Below are positions 6,855 through 14,960 of a DNA stretch of 57,745 bases, piece after piece; position 1 is the first letter of the stretch, and each line of letters begins with the position of its first letter. Below the pieces are notes generated by a model that made no database searches, was not told the DNA's origin, and was given only the letters and a program-made list of their open reading frames with translations. Source of the DNA: Spirochaetota bacterium (GTDB lineage: Bacteria; Spirochaetota; UBA12135; COTS27; JAFLEE01); contig JAFLEE010000027.1 in the NCBI GenBank assembly GCA_017302015.1, positions 1 to 57,745 on the forward strand, read 5' to 3'. Position numbers and translations under genes: made by a program.

Positions 6855-9341
6855 ATGGGAACCGCCAACCAGACGGACCTCCTCCTCGTGGAGGATGACC
6901 CGGAACTGGTGCATATCCTCACCCAAGGCCTCTTGGCCATGGATTATCCGACGCCTCGGGTGGCCGGCACCGGGTTGGAGGCCCTGAAGGCCGCTGGCGA
7001 GAAGATCCCCGACCTCGTGCTCATGGACGTCATGCTCCAGGGGGAGATGGACGGCTTCGTCACCGCCCGGCGCCTGCGCGAACTGGGCGCCATCCCCATC
7101 ATCTTCCTCACCGGGCGCCACGACCAGGCGGCCCTCGACCTCGCCCGAAGCGCCGAGGCCTACGCCTACTTGCTGAAGCCCGTGGATTTCCGCGAGCTCG
7201 CCATCACCCTCGATCTCGTGACCGCGAAGGCCACCCAGGAGCGCGAGCTCCGCCGGCTGCTCGAAGAGCAGCGCACGATGTTCGACAATTCGCTCGTCGG
7301 CATCCTCATGGTCGAGGGCGGCCTCATCCAACTCCTCAACCGCCGCTTGGCCGAACTCTTCGGCGCCGGCGATCTCAAGGGCCATTCCTTCCCCGGCTTC
7401 ATCGCGGCCCACGGCGTGCGCGACGACACCGTCGACTACGTGGCGCACCGGGAACGGCTCGCCCACGGGGAGGCCACCCGCTTCGCCGTCGAGATGCGCC
7501 GGGAGGATGGGGAGGTCTTCTGGGCCGATTTCTACGGCCGCGCGCTGCCGCCCCTGCGCGGCGTCCCCGTCCTCGGCGAACCCTACGGCGGGCGCTCGCT
7601 GTGGATCGTCGCCGATATCACCGAGCAGCGGCGCGCCTCCGAGCGCCTGGGCGAGAGCGAACGGCGCTACCGGGAACTACTCGACTGCAACCCCGTGGGC
7701 ATCCTCAGCTTCCGCCAGGGGCTCGTCACCTTCGCCAACCCCATGGCCCTGCGCCTGGTGGGGGCCGATTCGGTCGAGGCCATCCTCGGCCAACCGCTCG
7801 AGACCTTCTTCCACGCCGGCGAATCCGACATCCTCCAGCGCATCTTAAGCGGCAGCGGCGCCTCCGACGCGCTCCTCGAGGCCCAATTAACGGGATTGCA
7901 CCGGCGGGTCTATGTCGTCGAGATCGTGCTCGTGCCCAATGGGCCCGGGGCCGGCATGCTCTTCCTCACCGATATCACCGAGAAGAAGCGCGCCGAGAGC
8001 CGTGCGGGCTACCTGGCCTATTACGACCCGCTCTCGGGGCTTCCCAACCGCAAGCTCCTGTTCTACCGCATGGAATTGGAGATGATCCGGGCGATGGAGA
8101 AGAACCACTGGATGCTCCTCATCCTGGTGGGCCTCGATCGCTTCAGCCAGATCAACGAGACCCTCGGGCACGACACGGGCGACCGGCTGCTCCTGGCGGT
8201 GAGCGAGCGCCTCAAGACGATCCTCGGGCCCGACGACCTTTTGTCGCGCATCGGCGGGGACGAGTTCGCCCTGCTCTTCGCCTCCGGCCTCGACGAGACC
8301 CAGGTGCACTGGCTCGTCTACAGCATCCTCAACCTCTTCGAGAAGCCCTTCCTCGCCGGCGGCCGGGAGACGCCCCTCACCGCCGGGGTCGGCGTGGCGA
8401 TCTTCCCCCGCGACGCCGCCGACACCGCCGAACTCTTCCGAAACGCCGACTTCTCCCTCAAGCAGGCCAAGACCCGCGGCCGCAATACGTTCCAGTTCTA
8501 CGACCGCGAACTCAACCGGCGCCTCAACCGCATGGCCCACCTCGAACTCGAATTGCGGGATGCCCTGCTTCGGCGCGAGTTCCGCCTCGTCTACCAGCCC
8601 CAGGTCGACCTGCGGGGAACGCTCATCGGCGCCGAGGTGCTCCTGCGTTGGAACTCCACCAAGGAGGGCGGGGTCATGCCCGTCGAGTTCATCCCCATCA
8701 TCGAGGAGAACCGCCAGATCATCCCCATCGGCTACTGGGTGCTCGAGGAGACCTGCCGTCAGATCATGGCCTGGAAGCGCGCGGGCCTCACGCCGGTGCG
8801 CGTCGGGGTCAACCTCTCGGTCTTCCAATTCCAGGACGCCGAACTCTGCCGGCGCATCCGGTCGATCATCGACGCCTCGGGCGTGGATCCCGCCCACCTC
8901 GGCCTGGAGGTCACCGAAAGCGGCGTCATGGGGGAGGGCACCGGGGCCCTCGAGATCCTGCGGGAGTTGCGCGCCATGGGCATGCACATCTCCCTGGACG
9001 ATTTCGGGGCGGGCTATTCCTCCTTCTCCAAGCTCCTCGACCTGCCCCTCGACATGATGAAGCTCGATAAGTCCTTCGTCCAGCCCATCGACACCGATAG
9101 CGACGCGCGCAAGATCGTCACGGCGATGATCCAATTGGGCCGCAATCTCAACATGAAGGTCCTGGCCGAGGGGGTGGAAACCGCCCGGCAACTCGAGATC
9201 CTTTCGCGCCTGCAATGCGATTATATCCAAGGCTTTTATTTCAGCCGCCCGGTCGAAGCCGATGCCTTCACCGAAATTTTGGGCACGGGTCGCATCGAAG
9301 GAGCGGGCGGGGCCCATGAAAGTGTCTATGTCCCCGGGTGA
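6855..9341 (+). CDS. response regulator with PAS, GGDEF and EAL domains
   Basis: Cytoplasmic 828-residue cyclic-di-GMP signalling protein. The N-terminal receiver domain (about 8-125) has 'LLVEDDPEL', 'DLVLMDVML' with the phosphoacceptor Asp, and the lysine of 'YLLKPVDF'. Two PAS-type sensor domains follow (about 140-255 and 270-380). The GGDEF domain has an intact GGDEF at residues 467-471, but the RxxD inhibitory site reads GPDD. The EAL domain reads EVL at 594 yet keeps the other metal and catalytic residues ('VNLSVFQFQ', 'LEVTESG', 'DDFGAGYSSF', 'MKLDKSFV', 'AEGVET', 'YIQGFYFSRP'). Both activities are possible. ATG 6855 has no Shine-Dalgarno sequence; see the -10 box just upstream. The cognate kinase is not adjacent. 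Confidence 0.93.
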   Translation: MGTANQTDLLLVEDDPELVHILTQGLLAMDYPTPRVAGTGLEALKAAGEKIPDLVLMDVMLQGEMDGFVTARRLRELGAIPIIFLTGRHDQAALDLARSAEAYAYLLKPVDFRELAITLDLVTAKATQERELRRLLEEQRTMFDNSLVGILMVEGGLIQLLNRRLAELFGAGDLKGHSFPGFIAAHGVRDDTVDYVAHRERLAHGEATRFAVEMRREDGEVFWADFYGRALPPLRGVPVLGEPYGGRSLWIVADITEQRRASERLGESERRYRELLDCNPVGILSFRQGLVTFANPMALRLVGADSVEAILGQPLETFFHAGESDILQRILSGSGASDALLEAQLTGLHRRVYVVEIVLVPNGPGAGMLFLTDITEKKRAESRAGYLAYYDPLSGLPNRKLLFYRMELEMIRAMEKNHWMLLILVGLDRFSQINETLGHDTGDRLLLAVSERLKTILGPDDLLSRIGGDEFALLFASGLDETQVHWLVYSILNLFEKPFLAGGRETPLTAGVGVAIFPRDAADTAELFRNADFSLKQAKTRGRNTFQFYDRELNRRLNRMAHLELELRDALLRREFRLVYQPQVDLRGTLIGAEVLLRWNSTKEGGVMPVEFIPIIEENRQIIPIGYWVLEETCRQIMAWKRAGLTPVRVGVNLSVFQFQDAELCRRIRSIIDASGVDPAHLGLEVTESGVMGEGTGALEILRELRAMGMHISLDDFGAGYSSFSKLLDLPLDMMKLDKSFVQPIDTDSDARKIVTAMIQLGRNLNMKVLAEGVETARQLEILSRLQCDYIQGFYFSRPVEADAFTEILGTGRIEGAGGAHESVYVPG

Positions 9342-9432
9342 GGGTATTGACGGGAATCTGGTTGGGGGATTCCCCGATTGGGGCCTCCGAAATCGCCTAT
9401 CGTCTGTTCCGAAATCGCCAAAACTGTCAACT

Positions 9433-9438
9433 TATAAT
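9433..9438 (+). promoter_or_regulatory. -10 box before the short leader peptide
   Basis: A perfect TATAAT ends six bases before ATG 9445. The -35 region is weak. The start of transcription should be at or next to that ATG. Confidence 0.45.
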
Positions 9439-9444
9439 TACAAA

Positions 9445-9483
9445 ATGCGCCTTATCGCCGGGTTTTTTTGGAGGTTCCTTTGA
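9445..9483 (+). CDS. 12-residue leader peptide overlapping the TPR gene start
   Basis: An ATG placed six bases after a perfect TATAAT opens a 12-codon frame, MRLIAGFFWRFL, whose TGA (9481-9483) overlaps the TTG start (9480-9482) of the next gene. The ribosome binding site GGAGG of the next gene lies inside it. If the mRNA is leaderless, ribosomes could translate this peptide and re-initiate by overlap. The peptide is rich in Phe and contains Trp, so attenuation is imaginable but unproven. Confidence 0.4.
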   Translation: MRLIAGFFWRFL

Positions 9484-10232
9484 AATTTGTGATCCGTCCG
9501 TTCGCCCTTCTGGCTTTCACCCTGCTCACCCTCGTTTGGGCCCAGGGAGGGGATGAGCCCCTCTTCGTGAACCTCGACAACGTGAAGGGGGACCCCCGGG
9601 GGGGTGTGGATATCGCCGATGAGAAATTGTACGAGGTCATCCGCGATAACCTCTCCGACCAGGAAGTCGCCGACGCCAAGGCCCAGAAAGGGGCCCAATA
9701 CCAGGTGGTCTACGACGCGATGCGGGATGAATCCTGGGATAACGCCATCATCGAACTGAAGAAGTACATCGATATCGTGCGCACCGCCTACGCCCCGGGG
9801 GATTACGGCTACCGCGAAGTGCTCTCGGAAGTCTTCTATATGTTTGGGAAGGTCTATCTCGCCCAGAAGAATTACCTCGATGCAGTGCGCAATTTCCAGC
9901 GGGTCCTCTTCCAATTCAAGGATAGCAAGTACGCCGTCAAATCCTCGGTGGAATGGGCCACAATTTTCTTCAAGATCTACACCGGGGAAATCAAGACCCA
10001 CCAGGCCCTGGGAAACCCCAGCGCGAACCTCGTCATCAAGCGCCTCCTGCACCTGAAGACGATCAAGCCGGATGCGGAAGAATTGGCCGATTGCTACCTC
10101 CTGGCCGCCGATGTGTGCATTCGCGAAAAAAACAGCGATGAAGCGAAGCGCTACTTGAAACTCATCCAAAACGAGTTTCCCAAGTCCGAAGCCGCGGAAA
10201 AAGTCGCCGAGCGGAAAGCCAAACTGAACTGA
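9480..10232 (+). CDS. secreted TPR-like protein
   Basis: A 250-residue exported protein. The signal peptide is 'FALLAFTLLTLVWAQGG', and helical repeats of TPR/YbgF-BamD character follow ('FYMFGKVYLAQKNYLDAVRN', 'ADCYLLAADVCIREKNSDEA'). The family is uncertain and there is no lipobox cysteine. TTG 9480 is chosen because GGAGG (9470-9474) lies five bases upstream; an earlier in-frame TTG at 9468 would place the binding site inside the gene. It probably acts as a periplasmic scaffold. It precedes the two CsgG-like barrel genes, which have their own promoter. Confidence 0.72.
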   Translation: MKFVIRPFALLAFTLLTLVWAQGGDEPLFVNLDNVKGDPRGGVDIADEKLYEVIRDNLSDQEVADAKAQKGAQYQVVYDAMRDESWDNAIIELKKYIDIVRTAYAPGDYGYREVLSEVFYMFGKVYLAQKNYLDAVRNFQRVLFQFKDSKYAVKSSVEWATIFFKIYTGEIKTHQALGNPSANLVIKRLLHLKTIKPDAEELADCYLLAADVCIREKNSDEAKRYLKLIQNEFPKSEAAEKVAERKAKLN

Positions 10233-10331
10233 CCCGAACCCGGGCGGTCCGTCCCGGGCCATCCTCCCCTGTCAATGGCGATTGACGCGGGGCGATCCGA
10301 TCGCCGCCCCGTGTCCGGGTTTTTCCCGTAC

Positions 10332-10361
10332 TTCACTCCGGGTTGGAAAAAGGTTTATAAT
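10332..10361 (+). promoter_or_regulatory. promoter of the CsgG-like/barrel operon
   Basis: TTCACT (10332-10337), an 18-bp spacer and a perfect TATAAT (10356-10361). The predicted leader is about 40 nt and carries the AGGAAA ribosome binding site before ATG 10409. Confidence 0.55.
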
Positions 10362-10408
10362 GGCGCATCCCGCCCGGGTTTGCCCGGGCCCAAAGGCAGG
10401 AAATCAGC

Positions 10409-12043
10409 ATGCGCTTTTCCAGAACGCGACTCATCCTCATCGCCACCGCGCTCCTTTGGCCCGTCGTGGTGCAGGCCGAAACCGAGGCCGAAATCCGGGC
10501 GAAAGAGCAGAAACTGAAGAACTCCGGCGTCATGGCCGAGGCCGACGGCCGCACCGCGGTGAAGAAGATCTCCGCGAAGCAGGCCGTCCTGATCCTGCCG
10601 GCGCGCTCCCCCATCGCCGTGCCCGCCTCGCTCCTGGAGAAGACGGGCGAGGTGCTCAGCGGCGTCATCATCGACCTCGGCCGGTTCCAGGTCGTCGACC
10701 GCAAGGCGCTGAAGAAGGCCATGGAACAGATGGCGCTCTCCGCCACCGGCGTGATCCCCGAGGATAAGCAGCTCGAGATGGGCAAGGTCGTCGGCGCCAC
10801 CGAGATCATCGAAGCGCGCATCAACGCCTATTCCGTCGAATACCGCATCCCCACCACCGGGAAGGCCCTCGCCAGCGCCGGCGCCGGCATGCTCCTGGGC
10901 AAGCTCCTCAACGTGGCCACCGGCGGCAATATCAAGGCGCCCGAGGACGACGGCAAGCGCTGGGTGGCCCTCGTCGAGGCCACCCTCATCCACAAGGACC
11001 TCGCCACCGGGAAGGTCAAGAACAAGAAGGATATCCGCGTCGAGGCCATCGACAAGGACAACCAGAAGATGGCCGAGAACAAGCTCGACAGCGAACTCGA
11101 GACGGAGATGCGCTTCGCCATCAAGGAGATGTTCCCGATCGTCACCTTCATCGTGAAGAAGAAGGGCCGCGACACCTATATGCGCCTCGGCGCCGACATG
11201 GGCGTTCGCCCGAACAATAAGTACTTCGCCTACGAGAAGTACGACTCCAAGGCGAAGAACGTCCCCGTCGGCGAGATGGAAGTGAACGAAGTCTTCCCCA
11301 CGGTGTCCCGCGGGAATATGCGCATGCAGAAGGGCAAGATCGAGGAGAACTTCGTGCTCAAGGAGCGCAACCTCCGCGACGGGCAATTCAACCTCCTCCT
11401 GGGCGTGGCCCCCATGAAGGTCGACACCAGCACCTTCGCCAGCTTCCGTTCGTACGTCAGTTTCGGGAATTATTTCGGGTTCAGCGATTTCGCCACGCAG
11501 ACGGGCTTCCTCATGTCGAAGTTCGACTACGTGCCCCAGGTGAGCCTCTCCTACGCCGGGAAGACGGGCCGCAGCGCCCTCGATGTCCGCCTCTCCGCGA
11601 TGCTCGGTTACCTCGACGCCTACGGCGGTAAACTCCTCGCCGGCTACAAGTACACGGCCTTCGACCGCGATTGGTTCACCGCCGGCTTCTCGGTGCACGC
11701 GGGCGCCGCGGCCACCTGGGTCCCGGTGGGGAAAATGAGCAGCACCTGGTACTTCCAGACTTCCTCCGGCACGCGCTCGAAGCAGAACTCGGACCTGAGC
11801 ATCTTCGGCCTTACCGCCGGGGGCGAGGTCGCCGCGAACCTCGGCTTCAACCTCGGCTTCGACACCAAGATGCTGTTCGAGGTCGGCTACTGCTATTACC
11901 TTCCGATGAACAAGTACCAGATGGTGGGGACCGATACGGAAGGCAATATGATGAACCTCAGCGAGTTCTTCGACACCAGCCGCGTCGCCCCCATCGATTT
12001 GAGCGGCGTGACGGCGAACCTCTCCTTCAATTTCTCTTTCTGA
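10409..12043 (+). CDS. CsgG-like periplasmic domain fused to outer-membrane barrel (copy 1)
   Basis: A 544-residue exported protein. The signal peptide ends at about 'VVVQAETEAE'. A CsgG/TolB-N-like domain (about 50-250) has 'VLSGVIIDLGRFQVVDRKAL' followed by 'GKVVGATEIIEARI'. A small FlgT C-terminal-like beta domain follows (about 255-330, 'GADMGVRPNNKYFAYEK', 'VGEMEVNEV'). The last ~200 residues look like antiparallel barrel strands, ending 'NLSFNFSF' with the C-terminal Phe expected of a BAM substrate. CsgG itself forms the curli secretion pore, but a soluble CsgG-like domain plus its own barrel is a different architecture. Followed after 13 bp by a similarly built gene. Function unknown. 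Confidence 0.72.
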   Translation: MRFSRTRLILIATALLWPVVVQAETEAEIRAKEQKLKNSGVMAEADGRTAVKKISAKQAVLILPARSPIAVPASLLEKTGEVLSGVIIDLGRFQVVDRKALKKAMEQMALSATGVIPEDKQLEMGKVVGATEIIEARINAYSVEYRIPTTGKALASAGAGMLLGKLLNVATGGNIKAPEDDGKRWVALVEATLIHKDLATGKVKNKKDIRVEAIDKDNQKMAENKLDSELETEMRFAIKEMFPIVTFIVKKKGRDTYMRLGADMGVRPNNKYFAYEKYDSKAKNVPVGEMEVNEVFPTVSRGNMRMQKGKIEENFVLKERNLRDGQFNLLLGVAPMKVDTSTFASFRSYVSFGNYFGFSDFATQTGFLMSKFDYVPQVSLSYAGKTGRSALDVRLSAMLGYLDAYGGKLLAGYKYTAFDRDWFTAGFSVHAGAAATWVPVGKMSSTWYFQTSSGTRSKQNSDLSIFGLTAGGEVAANLGFNLGFDTKMLFEVGYCYYLPMNKYQMVGTDTEGNMMNLSEFFDTSRVAPIDLSGVTANLSFNFSF

Positions 12044-12056
12044 TCCGGAGAAACCC

Positions 12057-13622
12057 ATGCAGAAGATCAAGCATTTCCTCTTCGCCTTCCTGTGCGCCGG
12101 GCTGCTGCCCGCCTCGCTCTCGGCCCTCGAGAGTTCCGAGCGCGTGCGCGTGCTCATCGACGACATCGAGATCAACCGTCCCGAAGACAAGGCCTATGCC
12201 GAGAAGGCCCAGGCCGTGCTCCAGGCCCAATTGGCGAAGATGGGCCGCTACGACCTCATGACCCGCGAGAGCATCAAGGCCAAGATCAAGCTCAACGCCA
12301 AGAAGGACGCCGGGCTCGACCTCACCGACAAGGAGCTCGCCGAGGCCTCCACTCTCGCCGGCGCCAAGTACATGATGCGCGCCCGCCTCTCCGACGTGAA
12401 GCAGCAGATCATCACCCTCGACAAGCTCCCCCTGAAGAACGCCGAGGCCCGAATCACCGTGCGCCTCATCGAGACCGAGACGGTGACCTCCATCGGCGTG
12501 CTGCGCTACCGCCTCACCGCCAAGGGCTCCCCGCTGGCCAGTTGGGAGGGGCTCATGGCCTCGACCCTCGCCGAGTTCCGTTCCCGATTGGCCTACGACC
12601 TCAAGAGCCTCATGCTCATCCAGGCCGACATCACGGCCGCGAAGGGCGGGAAGATCGAGATCAGCCGGGGCAAGAACTCGGGGATCGCCAAACTCCAGCG
12701 CTACCGCGTCTACAATAACGTGCCCATGAAGATCGAGAACGAGTACGGCGAAGAGGCCATCGAGAACCTGCGCATGATCGCCGGCGATATGCGCATCGTC
12801 AAGGTCGGCGAGACGAACGCCACCGGCTCCATGCGCCGCTTCACCGCGGCCTTCACCACCAATATGACGGCCATCGAGTGGAACGTGCGCAACGTCCACT
12901 TCGGCTTCGCCCTCGGCCTCACCACCTTCGGCGTCAACGTGGCCTCCACCACGATCAGCGGCGCCTCCATCAATACGGGCGATTCGGGCAACACCAATTT
13001 TTACCTCCAGATCGACGGCACCGACCAGGCCGCGTTCGCGGGCAGCCGCATCGGCATCGGAAATAGCCGCCTCTCCCCCTTCGTGCATTTCGACTTCGGT
13101 TGGGGTCCCGGAAAGGTCGTCCTCCTGGGCCGGATCAACGTGGTCGCCACGAGCCCCCTGGCGACCGTCACCTTCGATCCCGGGCTACGTTTCGACCTCA
13201 TCGAGACCGGGGCCTTCAATTTTTCCATCGGCATCAACGGAAAAATCGGCTATTTCGGCGGCCGCATCGGTTCCATCCAATTCAAGGCGGGGGACTACCT
13301 CTACAACGCCATGTCGCCCCGCGGCTTCGGCACCGGCGTCGCCCTCGGGTCGAGCATCGATGTCGCCAATTTCGTCTTCGGCGGATCCGCCCAGGCCACG
13401 GTCGGCTTCAATGTGGCGGATAATAGCCGGCTCTCGCTCATGGTCGGCTACGACCTCATGCCTTCCATCACCCCGAATCTCACGCTGAACGTCCCGACGA
13501 CCTACGGCACGACCTCCAAATCGGTTCAGATCAGCGCCGACGTGGCCAGCATGATCATGGGGGGGAACACGATCAATATGCAGGGCATCCTCTTCGGCCT
13601 TTCCTACCAGTTCCTCTTTTAA
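12057..13622 (+). CDS. CsgG-like periplasmic domain fused to outer-membrane barrel (copy 2)
   Basis: A 521-residue protein with the same plan as its upstream neighbour but low sequence identity. Signal peptide 'FLFAFLCAGLLPASLSALES'. The CsgG/TolB-N-like region (about 25-190) contains 'AQLAKMGRYDLMTRESI' and 'ASTLAGAKYMMRARL'. A FlgT-C-like segment (about 200-270) has 'GKNSGIAKLQRYRVYNN'. A barrel domain from about 280 ends 'ILFGLSYQFLF'. The start ATG 12057 follows GGAG (about 12046). Cotranscribed with copy 1 and closed by a strong terminator. The two may form a heteromeric outer-membrane assembly; this is inference from linkage. Confidence 0.7.
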   Translation: MQKIKHFLFAFLCAGLLPASLSALESSERVRVLIDDIEINRPEDKAYAEKAQAVLQAQLAKMGRYDLMTRESIKAKIKLNAKKDAGLDLTDKELAEASTLAGAKYMMRARLSDVKQQIITLDKLPLKNAEARITVRLIETETVTSIGVLRYRLTAKGSPLASWEGLMASTLAEFRSRLAYDLKSLMLIQADITAAKGGKIEISRGKNSGIAKLQRYRVYNNVPMKIENEYGEEAIENLRMIAGDMRIVKVGETNATGSMRRFTAAFTTNMTAIEWNVRNVHFGFALGLTTFGVNVASTTISGASINTGDSGNTNFYLQIDGTDQAAFAGSRIGIGNSRLSPFVHFDFGWGPGKVVLLGRINVVATSPLATVTFDPGLRFDLIETGAFNFSIGINGKIGYFGGRIGSIQFKAGDYLYNAMSPRGFGTGVALGSSIDVANFVFGGSAQATVGFNVADNSRLSLMVGYDLMPSITPNLTLNVPTTYGTTSKSVQISADVASMIMGGNTINMQGILFGLSYQFLF

Positions 13623-13642
13623 CGGAATCCAATTTTTTGGCG

Positions 13643-13674
13643 AAAAAAAACCGGGTCGAAAGCCCGGTTTTTTT
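13643..13674 (+). terminator. intrinsic terminator, probably bidirectional
   Basis: CCGGG(T)-CGAAAG-(C)CCGG hairpin (13651-13667) flanked by eight A on the left and eight T on the right. It ends the CsgG-like operon, and by symmetry can act on the other strand. Confidence 0.92.
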
Positions 13675-13782
13675 TCGTCCTGACGGCGAGCCCGCGTGAT
13701 CGGGGGCCGAGTGGAACGTTTAAGCGCCATGGGAAAGACGGCGGGCATTGGAGGATAGGCATCCGGTTCCGCCTTCCGCATC

Positions 13783-14763
13783 ATGGAATCCAACGGCCCT
13801 CCCCCAATCGATGGTAAAAAGGCGGCGCCGATGCCCCACGCCGGATCATCCCCCTGGAACGCCTATGGGCCCTGGCTGAAGGAGCGCTACGGGGCCCCCG
13901 TGCACCGCATCAGCATCGACGGGGGCTTCACCTGCCCCAATCGGGACGGCTCGAAAGGCCGGGGCGGGTGCACCTATTGCAACGTCGATTCGTTCGTCCC
14001 CGCCACGGCGCGGCGCCTTCCCTCCATCTCCGAACAGGTGGCCCTCGGCGCCCGGGGGATCCTCAGGCGCCACGGGCCCGGGGCGAAGTTCATCCTCTAT
14101 TTCCAGGCCAATACGAATACCTACGCCCCGGTGGAGAAGCTGCGCGCGCTCTTCGAGGAAGCCCTCGCCGCCGCCCCGCCGGGTACGGTCGAATTGGCCG
14201 TGGGCACGCGGCCCGACTGCCTGGAACCCGAGAAGATCGACCTGTTGGAGTCCTACGCCGAGCGCCTTACGGTCACGGTGGAATTGGGTCTCGAATCCAT
14301 GCACGACGCCACCCTCCTTCGGGTGAACCGGGGGCACTCCCACGCGGATTTCCTCGCGGCCTGCGAGGCCCTGCGCGGGAGGCGCCTCGGCCTCGGCCTC
14401 CACGCGATGTTCGGGTTCCCCTGGGAATCCCGGGAGGAGATGCTCCAGACGGCTTCCGTCATCAACAAGACGCCGGCGCGGTTTTTAAAGATCCATCAGC
14501 TCCACGTGGTCGAAGGTTCCGTGATGGCGGCCCAATACCGCAGAGAGCCTTTTCCCCTCCTCGAACGGGAAGCCTGGGCCGAATTTCTGGCCGAGTTCCT
14601 TCCGCGTTTGAGGGCGGATCTCGTGATTCAGCGCGTGGTGGCCAGCACCTTCCCCCGATATCTCATCGCTCCCGAATGGGCGGGGGATCCGTCGGGGGCG
14701 CTCCGGTTTATCCGCTCCTTCCTCTTGGAAAAAGGCGTTATCCAAGGAAGTCGCGCGGTTTAG
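13783..14763 (+). CDS. radical SAM protein, TIGR01212/YhcC family
   Basis: Radical SAM enzyme of the YhcC/YtqA group, whose substrate is not firmly established. The family signature 'ISIDGGFTCPNRDGSKGRGG' is immediately followed by CTYCN, giving the three cluster cysteines. 'YFQANTNTYAP' and 'VELGLESMHDATLLRVNRGH' are family hallmarks of the TIM-barrel core. Length 326 residues from ATG 13783. An internal ATG at 13831 would give 310 residues and match the usual N-terminus better; neither start has a strong ribosome binding site. Probably monocistronic, since a terminator lies before it and a new promoter region after it. Confidence 0.85.
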   Translation: MESNGPPPIDGKKAAPMPHAGSSPWNAYGPWLKERYGAPVHRISIDGGFTCPNRDGSKGRGGCTYCNVDSFVPATARRLPSISEQVALGARGILRRHGPGAKFILYFQANTNTYAPVEKLRALFEEALAAAPPGTVELAVGTRPDCLEPEKIDLLESYAERLTVTVELGLESMHDATLLRVNRGHSHADFLAACEALRGRRLGLGLHAMFGFPWESREEMLQTASVINKTPARFLKIHQLHVVEGSVMAAQYRREPFPLLEREAWAEFLAEFLPRLRADLVIQRVVASTFPRYLIAPEWAGDPSGALRFIRSFLLEKGVIQGSRAV

Positions 14764-14843
14764 GAAAGCGAAAACCTAAGGCCGAGCGCCCGAACGACGC
14801 CTTTTGTTCACGGGAAAAACCCGGATTGGGGTAAAAAGGGGTG

Positions 14844-14900
14844 TTGGACTTGAAAATCAGGATAAAATGTATTAAATACAGATATCTACATTAATATGTA
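14844..14900 (+). promoter_or_regulatory. topA upstream region with two adjacent palindromes
   Basis: An AT-rich stretch upstream of topA. TAAAAT (14863-14868) may be a -10 box. It is followed by the palindrome TGTATTAAATACA (14868-14880) and six bases later by TACATTAATATGTA (14887-14900, arms TACAT/ATGTA). The TTGGAC at 14844-14849 is only 13 bp from the -10, so the promoter assignment is weak, but the paired palindromes look like operators. Confidence 0.4.
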
Positions 14901-14960
14901 CTGCCGCTCGGACTCCCTATTCGAACGTCAACCCGTATTGGCAGATTGAAGCAAAAACCC

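Noticed and set aside
10233-10330. GC-rich hairpins after the TPR gene as a terminator
   Set aside because: Stems are imperfect or lack a T run in the right place; not strong enough to annotate.
10355-12190. Long antisense open frame opposite the first CsgG-like gene (611 codons)
   Set aside because: Composition is Gly/Glu/His/Val-rich without family similarity; it is the GC-driven shadow of the sense gene.
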